Assembly: GCF_051486985.1 (NCBI RefSeq)
Contig: NZ_JAHVDV010000015.1
Location: forward strand, 49,342-113,341
DNA from: CBFFRJ01 sp051486985
GTDB lineage: Bacteria > Pseudomonadota > Gammaproteobacteria > Enterobacterales > Enterobacteriaceae
Length of the DNA stretch: 64,000 nucleotides
Reading direction: 5' to 3'
In this document: piece by piece, positions 33,004 to 39,952 of the stretch
How positions within the stretch are numbered: position 1 is the first letter of the stretch
Layout: the number at the start of each line of letters is the position of its first letter
Translations under genes and position numbers: made by a program
Notes under the pieces: model-generated
What the model was told of the DNA's origin: nothing
The model's database searches: none
Seen by the model: only the letters and a program-made list of their open reading frames with translations

Positions 33004-34680
33004 CTACCCCGTTACTGCCTCTTCAGTCGGCGGCTTTGCCAGCAGTGTCAGCATGGTATTGGCAATCTCACGCTCGCCCATTACCACCTGACTGGCCCCA
33101 CGCTCCATGATGTAATCCACCTCATCATCGTAATGTGCGCGGGCGATGATCTCGATACCCGGGCATTTCTCACGTGCGGTGGTCACAATTTCACCGGCCT
33201 CATAGCCGTTTGGAATGGTCAAAAGCAGCCAGCGCGCGCAATCCAGGTGCGCCAGATTCATGATCTCTTCATTGGCCGCATTCCCTAATACTGCGCGGAT
33301 CCCGCGTGCCCGAAGTTCATCCACCCGGGTGCGAGAGGTTTCAATCACCACCAGTGGAATCCCCTGTTCCATTAACTTCTCGCCGAGCAGGCTGCCGACG
33401 CGGCCAAAGCCCACCAGCAGCGCATGGTTGCAGATGTCCACCGGGATCTGCTTCTCTTCTTCGGTCGCCTCTTCCAGCGTCTGCTCTTCAAGGGTTTCGG
33501 TTTTATCGAGGTATTTTTCCAGCACGGTGAACAGCACCGGATTCAGCATAATCGAGAGAATAGCACCCGCCAGCACAAGGTTCTGGCCTGCCTGAGGCAG
33601 GAGATCCAGCGCCATCCCGAGGCCTGCCAGAATAAAGGCGAATTCACCGATTTGCGCAAGGCTGGCAGCGATGGTCAGGGCGGTGCGCGGTGAGTGCCCA
33701 AACATACGTACCAGGAAAAATGCCGCCACTGATTTACCAAAGATGATAATAGCCAGCGTGCCCAGCACCGCCAGCGGCTGATTAATCAATACCAGTGGGT
33801 CAAACAGCATACCGACCGAGACGAAGAAGAGTACCGCAAACGCATCCCGCAGCGGCAGGGTATCGTGCGCCGCCCGGTGGCTGAGTTCTGACTCGTTCAG
33901 TACCATCCCGGCGAAGAACGCACCCAGCGCAAAGGAGACGTCAAAGAGTTCGACGGCGCCAAACGCGATGCCCAGGGCCAGGGCCAGTACCGATAGCGTA
34001 AAGAGTTCACGCGAACCGGTGGCGGCGCTTCGCGCCATGATCCACGGCACCAGACGGCGACCCACCAGCATCATAATGGCGATGAAGGCGACCACTTTGC
34101 CGATGGTAATCCCCATATCAACGGCGAGTGTGGCTAACCCAACGTTCCCTTTCTCGACCATCCCGGCGACAGCGGGGAGCAGTACCAGGGTCAGCACCAT
34201 CACCAGATCTTCAACAATCAACCAGCCGATGGCGATTTGTCCACGCTGGCTGTCAATCAGTTGTCGGCCTTCAAGCGCGCGTAACAGCACCACGGTGCTG
34301 GCGGTTGAAAGACAAAGTCCAAACACGATGCCGGTCATCAGTGACCAGCCCAGTGCAGCGGAGAGCGCCATACCCAGGAGTGTGGCAACAGCGATCTGCG
34401 CTATGGCTCCGGGGATGGCGATGGACTTTACCGCCATCAAATCCTTTAATGAAAAATGCAGACCCACGCCAAACATCAATAAAATAACGCCCAGTTCCGC
34501 CAGCTCAGATGCGAGCTTAGTGTCCGCCACAAAGCCTGGGGTGAACGGTCCGGCCAGTACGCCCGCAAGCAGATAACCCACCAGCGGTGAAATTCGTAGT
34601 TTATTGGCAAGCATACCGAGGATAAAAGCGAGAACAAGCCCGCCCACAATGGTGGTGATTAGCGGTGTGGCGTGATGCAT
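33004..34680 (-). CDS. ybaL: Kef-type cation/proton antiporter YbaL
   Basis: This 558-residue inner-membrane protein of the CPA2 family has about 12-13 TM helices (1-385), then a cytoplasmic linker and a RCK/TrkA-N nucleotide-binding domain beginning at LLVGFGRVGSLLGEKL. It matches E. coli YbaL (558 residues) end to end. It is predicted to carry K+ or another monovalent cation in exchange for protons; physiological substrate unproven. Start MHHATPLITTIVGG at 34680 by alignment. Confidence 0.94.
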   Translation of the reverse strand: MHHATPLITTIVGGLVLAFILGMLANKLRISPLVGYLLAGVLAGPFTPGFVADTKLASELAELGVILLMFGVGLHFSLKDLMAVKSIAIPGAIAQIAVATLLGMALSAALGWSLMTGIVFGLCLSTASTVVLLRALEGRQLIDSQRGQIAIGWLIVEDLVMVLTLVLLPAVAGMVEKGNVGLATLAVDMGITIGKVVAFIAIMMLVGRRLVPWIMARSAATGSRELFTLSVLALALGIAFGAVELFDVSFALGAFFAGMVLNESELSHRAAHDTLPLRDAFAVLFFVSVGMLFDPLVLINQPLAVLGTLAIIIFGKSVAAFFLVRMFGHSPRTALTIAASLAQIGEFAFILAGLGMALDLLPQAGQNLVLAGAILSIMLNPVLFTVLEKYLDKTETLEEQTLEEATEEEKQIPVDICNHALLVGFGRVGSLLGEKLMEQGIPLVVIETSRTRVDELRARGIRAVLGNAANEEIMNLAHLDCARWLLLTIPNGYEAGEIVTTAREKCPGIEIIARAHYDDEVDYIMERGASQVVMGEREIANTMLTLLAKPPTEEAVTG

Positions 34681-34841
34681 TCCGTCTCCTTTCGTTGATG
34701 CGTGGATCCATTTTGGTTGATTAACCAAAACCCAGGTTACAGTTTATGACAATTTTAACCATTGTGTTTGTGAATAATTGTTGAATGTTGAAGAAAATGA
34801 CACGTTGGGCGAAAAAAGAGGGGGTGATGGCCTGGAAAAAC

Positions 34842-34902
34842 AGAGTTCGTTGGGTAAGGGCTTGCCCGCAAGCGAACTGCGGAGGCAAAGCAAGACTTTG
34901 CC
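34842..34902. terminator. Pair of hairpins downstream of fsr
   Basis: Two adjacent dyads lie here: one with GTTCG/CGAAC arms containing GGGCTTG-CCCGCAAGC, and GGCAAAG/CTTTGCC (34884-34890 with 34896-34902, 5-base loop). On the minus strand they follow the fsr stop and lead to a short T-rich stretch, so they probably end the fsr transcript. Confidence 0.4.
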
Positions 34903-34912
34903 CCCGGAGAAA

Positions 34913-36133
34913 CTACCCTTTATGACGGTTATCGGGCAGGAATATGGTCAGAATTCCCAGTAATGGCAGGTAAGCACATATTTTATAGACCAAATCGATG
35001 CTGGTATGGTCAGCAATAACGCCCAGTACCGCAGCACCAAGGCCTCCCATACCGAAAGCAAAACCGAAAAAGAGTCCAGAAACCATACCTATACGCCCCG
35101 GTAACAGCTCCTGGGCATAGACCAGAATGGCAGAAAAGGCCGAAGCCAGGACAAAACCAATAATGACCGTTAAAACACCGGTCCAGAAGAGGGTTGCATA
35201 GGGTAAAAGAAGGGTGAAAGGAGCAACGCCAAGGATAGAGCCCCAAATTACATATTTTCTTCCAATCTTATCACCGACAGGCCCGCCAATTACCGTGCCC
35301 GCAGCCACCGCAAATAAGAAGATAAACAGATGCATCTGCGCGCTCTGCACCGTTAAATCGAACTTATTCATCAGATAAAAAGTGAAATAGCTGCTGATGC
35401 TCGCCATATAGAAGTATTTCGAGAAAATCAGCACGAGCAGTACGCAAACGGCCAGAATGACTTTGTTACGAGGCAAGGGATTTATTACCGGGGATGATTT
35501 TTTACCCGAATTCACCCGGTGCTGAGCGGCGTACCACCGGCTCACCTGCGCCAGGACTACGATGGCCAGCAGTGCGGCAAGTACAAACCATGCCACATTC
35601 CCCTTGCCATAGGGGGCAATCACGATAGCAGCCAGCAGTGGCCCTAACGAGCTACCAAAATTCCCCCCCACCTGAAAGATGGACTGCGCCAGACCATGAC
35701 GCCCACCGGACGCCATACGAGCCACGCGCGAAGACTCCGGATGAAAGACCGAAGAGCCGGTTCCCACCAGCGCCGCAGCAACCAGCACGGCACTAAAGCT
35801 TCCCGCCAGTGCCAGCAGGACCAGGCCGCAAAGGGTAAAGCACATGCCAATCGGCAGGGACCAGGGCATCGGATGTTTATCCGTCCAGTAACCCACCACC
35901 GGCTGTAGCAAAGATGAAGAGAGCTGGAAGGTAAGCGTAATCATCCCAATCTGCATAAACGAGAGCGAAAACTCCCCCTGCAGGATGGGATAAATCGCCA
36001 GGATCAGCGACTGAATCATATCATTTAACAGATGTGAGACGCTGATGGCCCCAAGAATGCCAAAAGAGGTGCGCGTTTTTACAGCCGACCCGGACGGCGC
36101 GGTCAGCGGTTGAGGGTTTTCACTGATTGCCAT
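34913..36133 (-). CDS. fsr: MFS fosmidomycin efflux transporter Fsr
   Basis: This 406-residue major facilitator protein with 12 predicted TM helices is collinear with E. coli Fsr. Conserved parts include SFGILGAISVSHLLNDMIQSL, the loop GGPVGDKIGRKYVIWG (motif A-like) and LVYAQELLPGRIG. It exports fosmidomycin and possibly other small molecules. It is divergent from ushA across a 168-base AT-rich region. Confidence 0.95.
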   Translation of the reverse strand: MAISENPQPLTAPSGSAVKTRTSFGILGAISVSHLLNDMIQSLILAIYPILQGEFSLSFMQIGMITLTFQLSSSLLQPVVGYWTDKHPMPWSLPIGMCFTLCGLVLLALAGSFSAVLVAAALVGTGSSVFHPESSRVARMASGGRHGLAQSIFQVGGNFGSSLGPLLAAIVIAPYGKGNVAWFVLAALLAIVVLAQVSRWYAAQHRVNSGKKSSPVINPLPRNKVILAVCVLLVLIFSKYFYMASISSYFTFYLMNKFDLTVQSAQMHLFIFLFAVAAGTVIGGPVGDKIGRKYVIWGSILGVAPFTLLLPYATLFWTGVLTVIIGFVLASAFSAILVYAQELLPGRIGMVSGLFFGFAFGMGGLGAAVLGVIADHTSIDLVYKICAYLPLLGILTIFLPDNRHKG

Positions 36134-36301
36134 AAAGACTCTGTCTTAGTTTGCGATGTAAAAAGTATCGGAACTGTAATAATTATCTGGCTAACATACC
36201 CGCCCTTAAGGTTTGAAGGAAGTCGCAATTCTGAAAACTTATTTGTCTATTCTTGCAATGGACAGTACTTTTGCGGTTGTTAATGAATCAGGGAGAGAAA
36301 C

Positions 36302-37954
36302 GTGAAATTGTTAAAAAAAAGCAGGGTGCTGGCGATTCTGGCAGCACTGAGTCTGGCAAGCACTCAGGTACAGGCTTACGAGCAGGATAAAACCAATAAG
36401 GTCACTATTCTGCATACCAACGACCATCATGGTCATTTCTGGCGCAGCGACTACGGCGAGTATGGCCTGTCGGCACAAAAAACGCTGGTGGACAGTATTC
36501 GCAAAGAGGTCGCAGCCGATGGCGGTAGCGTATTACTGCTCTCCGGTGGCGACATCAATACCGGCGTACCGGAGTCCGATCTCCAGGATGCCGAACCCGA
36601 TTTTCGTGGCATGAACCTGATTGGGTATGACGCGATGGCGGTGGGTAACCATGAGTTCGATAACCCTATGAGCGTTCTGCGTCAGCAGGAAAAATGGGCA
36701 AAGTTCCCGTTCCTCTCTGCCAATATCTATCAAAAAAGCACCAACGAGCGCCTCTTCAAACCCTGGATGATTTTTGACCGGCAGGGACTGAAAATTGCGG
36801 TGATCGGGCTAACCACTGACGACACGGCAAAAATCGGGAACCCTGAATTCTTCACCGACATTGAATTTCGCAAACCGGCTGAAGAAGCGAAGCTGGTTAT
36901 CGATGAGCTCAATCAGACGCAGAAACCGGATGTGATCATCGCCGCCACGCATATGGGGCACTACGACAACGGCGAGCATGGTTCTAACGCGCCAGGCGAC
37001 GTGGAGATGGCCCGCAGCCTGCCAAAAGGTGCACTGGCAATGATTGTCGGTGGGCACTCGCAGGACCCGGTCTGCATGGCCTCTGAGAATAAAAAACAGG
37101 TGGATTATGTGCCCGGCACACCGTGTGCACCGGATCAACAAAACGGCATCTGGATAGTTCAGGCGCATGAGTGGGGCAAATATGTAGGGCGCGCTGATTT
37201 TGAGTTCCGTAATGGCGAAATGAAAATGGTGCATTATCAGCTCATTCCGGTGAACCTGAAAAAGAAAATCACCTACGACAACGGCAAAAGTGAGCGCGTA
37301 CTCTTTACCCCTGAAATTCAGGAAAATCCGCAGATGCTCTCGCTGTTAACGCCTTTTCAGAACAAAGGTAAAGCGCAGCTTGAGGTCAAGGTTGGCAGTG
37401 TGAATGGCCACCTTGAAGGTGACCGCAGTAAAGTTCGCTTCGTACAAACGAACCTGGCGCGCGTGATTCTGGCCGCACAGATGGCGCGTACCAGTGCCGA
37501 TCTGGCGGTGATGAGCGGGGGCGGGGTGCGTGACTCCATTGAGGCGGGCGACATCACCTACAAAGATGTGCTGAAAGTGCAGCCCTTTGGTAACACCCTG
37601 GTCTATGCGGACATGGACGGTAAAGCGCTGAGCGACTACCTGACCGCCGTGGCGAAAATGAAGCCAGACTCCGGTGCGTACCCGCAGTTTGCCAACGTCA
37701 GTTTTGTCGCAAAAGACGGTGTGCTCAATGATCTCAAAATCAAAGGTGAACCGATTGATCCGGCAAAAACCTACCGTCTGGCAACGTTGAGCTTTAACGC
37801 CACCGGCGGTGACGGCTACCCGCATATCGACGATAAACCGGGCTATGTGAATACCGGCTTTATTGATGCTGAGGTGCTCAAAGAGTTTATTCAGAAAAAC
37901 TCGCCGCTGGATGTAAATGCATACGAGCCGAAAGGCGAAGTGAGCTGGCAGTAA
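36302..37954 (+). CDS. ushA: Periplasmic UDP-sugar hydrolase/5'-nucleotidase UshA
   Basis: This 550-residue secreted enzyme has a Sec signal of about 25 residues (STQVQA|YEQDKT). The N-terminal metallophosphoesterase domain has its metal site starting at ILHTNDHHGHF, plus GNHEFD and ATHMGHYDNGEHG. The C-terminal 5'-nucleotidase substrate domain carries GGGVRDSIEAGDI and FNATGGDGYP. It hydrolyses UDP-glucose and nucleotides for salvage. It starts with GTG as the frame and homology dictate. The 456-base interval after it is filled by a composite repeat. Confidence 0.96.
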   Translation: MKLLKKSRVLAILAALSLASTQVQAYEQDKTNKVTILHTNDHHGHFWRSDYGEYGLSAQKTLVDSIRKEVAADGGSVLLLSGGDINTGVPESDLQDAEPDFRGMNLIGYDAMAVGNHEFDNPMSVLRQQEKWAKFPFLSANIYQKSTNERLFKPWMIFDRQGLKIAVIGLTTDDTAKIGNPEFFTDIEFRKPAEEAKLVIDELNQTQKPDVIIAATHMGHYDNGEHGSNAPGDVEMARSLPKGALAMIVGGHSQDPVCMASENKKQVDYVPGTPCAPDQQNGIWIVQAHEWGKYVGRADFEFRNGEMKMVHYQLIPVNLKKKITYDNGKSERVLFTPEIQENPQMLSLLTPFQNKGKAQLEVKVGSVNGHLEGDRSKVRFVQTNLARVILAAQMARTSADLAVMSGGGVRDSIEAGDITYKDVLKVQPFGNTLVYADMDGKALSDYLTAVAKMKPDSGAYPQFANVSFVAKDGVLNDLKIKGEPIDPAKTYRLATLSFNATGGDGYPHIDDKPGYVNTGFIDAEVLKEFIQKNSPLDVNAYEPKGEVSWQ

Positions 37955-37964
37955 CAGGACGGTG

Positions 37965-38391
37965 TGAGGGATCCCGACAAAAAAATGCGGGCATGGACGC
38001 TTCCCTCGCCCCACCGGGGTGAGGGAAACATGCGGCTCTGAGGGGTATTCCGTTCACCCTATGTTTATTGCTTCTCTGTCGCTCCAGAACCCGTGAACGT
38101 GCCAGGCCGATTCATCGCCACCGCCCTGGTGACCCGGGCTCCCGGCCAGGAAAATCGCCGCTGGCGCGGTCAACTTAGCTTCTTCTTCAGGCTTATCGGG
38201 GACGGGCGAAGGTAACGTCCGTGTAACGTCGCCCTCGCCGCGCATGCCTGTGCGGCGCCCCGGCCTTACGGATACGCGTCGTCGATTTTCAGCCGGACCC
38301 AGTCATCGCGGTGACGGTTTTATTCCCATTACGCAGTGTCATCCCTGCAAAACATAATATTACTGAGGTTCCCTCAGCCTTCGGATGAGGG
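37965..38391 (+). repeat. Composite long intergenic repeat, copy A
   Basis: Copy A of a repeat seen three times. The left module (37965 to about 38163) begins with TGAGGGATCC...ACAAAAAAATGC, followed by the CCCTCGCCCC hairpin and a block containing CCAGAACCCGTGAACGTGCC and GACCCGGGCTCCCGG. The middle (about 38164-38283) is unlike copy B. The right module (38284-38391) runs from GATTTTCAGCCGGACC to a CCCTCA/TGAGGG hairpin. The stretch holds no convincing gene; reading frames through it are by-products. It lies between convergent ushA and ybaK. Confidence 0.8.
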
Positions 38392-38410
38392 AATAAAGCT
38401 GTACGAAATC

Positions 38411-38890
38411 TTACTCACGACGCGCGATATCGGCAAATTTTGCATCAAGGATGCTCGCCAGATCGCTTGCCGCCAGTTCAATATCTAACCCGCGTTTGCC
38501 ACCGGAAACATAGACGGTGGCAAATTCCTGCGCCGGGGCGTCAATCACCGTGGGAAGCCGTTTTTTCTGCCCCAGTGGACTGATACCGCCCACCAGATAT
38601 CCCGTAATACGTTGAGCCACCCCGGGATCGGCCATATCCACCTTCTTGGCTCCTAAGGCTTTCGCCACTTTTTTCAGATCCAGAAGCCCGGCGACGGGGG
38701 TAACGGCGACGGCAAGATGCTTCATATCGCCGTTGATCGCCACCAGCAGGGTTTTATAGACCTGATCGGGGTTGAGGCCCAGTTTGCGCACCACCTCATC
38801 ACCAAAATTGGTTTCATTCGGGTCATGGTCGTAAGCGTGGATCTGAAACGGGATCTTATTTTTTTCGAGTAACTTAACGGCGGGGGTCAT
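38411..38890 (-). CDS. ybaK: Cys-tRNA(Pro)/Cys-tRNA(Cys) deacylase YbaK
   Basis: This 159-residue editing-domain protein hydrolyses mischarged Cys-tRNA(Pro) in trans with ProRS. The family residues are visible: the catalytic-site lysine in DQVYKTLLVA, the loop VAVTPVAGLLDLKKVAKALGAKK (split here over two strands), and the GGISPLGQKKRLPTVID segment. Length equals E. coli YbaK. It is flanked by chiX upstream and the composite repeat downstream. Confidence 0.95.
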   Translation of the reverse strand: MTPAVKLLEKNKIPFQIHAYDHDPNETNFGDEVVRKLGLNPDQVYKTLLVAINGDMKHLAVAVTPVAGLLDLKKVAKALGAKKVDMADPGVAQRITGYLVGGISPLGQKKRLPTVIDAPAQEFATVYVSGGKRGLDIELAASDLASILDAKFADIARRE

Positions 38891-38975
38891 AGCAATCCTT
38901 TAAATCACGTTATTTCATCAGAACAGCATACGCCCGCCGGTGAGGGCAAAAATAGTACTATCTTGCGCAAGAGTA

Positions 38976-39004
38976 TTGGCAGTGGCAAAAGTTTGAGCGA
39001 CAAT
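38976..39004 (+). promoter_or_regulatory. chiX: Promoter of chiX
   Basis: TTGGCA (38976-38981) and GACAAT (38999-39004) are 17 bases apart and precede the predicted ChiX 5' end by seven bases. Confidence 0.65.
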
Positions 39005-39010
39005 CTTGCC

Positions 39011-39090
39011 ACCCGGAGCGTAAGCCCCGGCATAATAATAAAAGTGAAATTCCTCTTTGACGGGCCAATACACTTATTGGCCATTTTTTT
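39011..39090 (+). ncRNA. chiX: ChiX small RNA (MicM/SroB)
   Basis: This Hfq-dependent sRNA of about 80 nt silences chitoporin chiP and chitobiose genes until chitosugar transcripts trap it. The seed region and 3' half are the same as E. coli ChiX: CATAATAATAAAAGTGAAA then TTCCTCTTTGACGGGCC. It ends in a terminator with 8-bp stem GGCCAATA/TATTGGCC (39063-39082) and a T7 run. The 5' hairpin is re-arranged (CCGG-AGCGTAAGCC-CCGG) but structurally equivalent. It sits between ybaK and ybaP as in E. coli, and its terminator overlaps the last codons of convergent ybaP. Confidence 0.92.
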
Positions 39091-39874
39091 GCCGCAACAG
39101 CGCCGGCAAATTCCCTTCACCATAAAGATGTAACGCCCCCGCAGCCACCACATAATGACCCGGCGGTAAGGCATCCAATCGCTCGCACCAGGCCCGGTTG
39201 CGCTGATGCATCAGGACATCATGCAGCGACGCGCTAAAGGTCGTTGGCAGGGTTAAAGGCGATTCGTGCGGAGGGGATTCCAGCCACCAGCTCAACATTA
39301 CCTGCAGCAGGCGTGCATTTTCATGCCAGTGGGTAAGGGTATCCTGTAACAGTTCATTGCCGCCGTCCGCAAGACCAAGCAGGATGCCTACCTGATTCTC
39401 GGTACCCTCCAGTTCGATGACCGGTATCGCGTAAGCTTGCGCGGACTGCAGGAGCTGATAATCAATCCCAAATTCCGGGCGAAGTCCCAGCCGCTGCGCC
39501 TGTGTCGCCTGCAATACCAGCGCAATGTGCCATGCCGGGCGGGTATCAAACTCCTCTCGCGGCAGGCCTAACGAGCCCAGTGTTTCATCGAACGCCGTAA
39601 GCTGTTCAGCGGACAGTCGCTCCACCAGCGGCGGGCAGACGGGAAGATCTAAAAAAGGGGAGCCACTGCCTGCAACGTCAGCTTCAACGAGCAGGGCGTC
39701 AGCGTCACGTAACTTTTGCAGGAGGCCAGCGGGCAGGGGAGACATGCCCTGCGTGCCCATATGAATGCTGCCCACCAGATGAAGGTGGCGGTTACCGCGC
39801 AGGGTAATGTCAATGGCAGGCCAGGCATAATGGCGCGCACGAAAGAAATGTTTTATTCGCTGAAACAGCCTCAT
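39074..39874 (-). CDS. ybaP: TraB-family protein YbaP
   Basis: This 266-residue protein of the TraB/GumN family is homologous to E. coli YbaP (264). The diagnostic N-terminal motif HLVGSIHMG and C-terminal VVAAGALHLYGEGNLPALL, with their paired His and Glu residues, are present, as in putative metalloproteases of the Tiki/TraB fold. Substrate unknown. The ATG at 39874 is chosen by alignment (MRLFQRIKHFF); an in-frame ATG at 39901 is an alternative with no better ribosome binding site. The last codons overlap the chiX terminator on the other strand. Confidence 0.9.
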   Translation of the reverse strand: MRLFQRIKHFFRARHYAWPAIDITLRGNRHLHLVGSIHMGTQGMSPLPAGLLQKLRDADALLVEADVAGSGSPFLDLPVCPPLVERLSAEQLTAFDETLGSLGLPREEFDTRPAWHIALVLQATQAQRLGLRPEFGIDYQLLQSAQAYAIPVIELEGTENQVGILLGLADGGNELLQDTLTHWHENARLLQVMLSWWLESPPHESPLTLPTTFSASLHDVLMHQRNRAWCERLDALPPGHYVVAAGALHLYGEGNLPALLRQKNGQ

Positions 39875-39952
39875 ACGCGCTTCCCGAAGAGAAAACGCCA
39901 TGCTAGCGCGTAGGGGAGAAAGGTGCAAACCCCGCCAGCACGGCGGGGAGGC

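Noticed and set aside
38905..39174. 89-codon minus-strand frame between ybaK and ybaP
   Set aside because: It runs through the chiX gene and the ybaP end in the wrong frame. The sRNA explains the sequence conservation.
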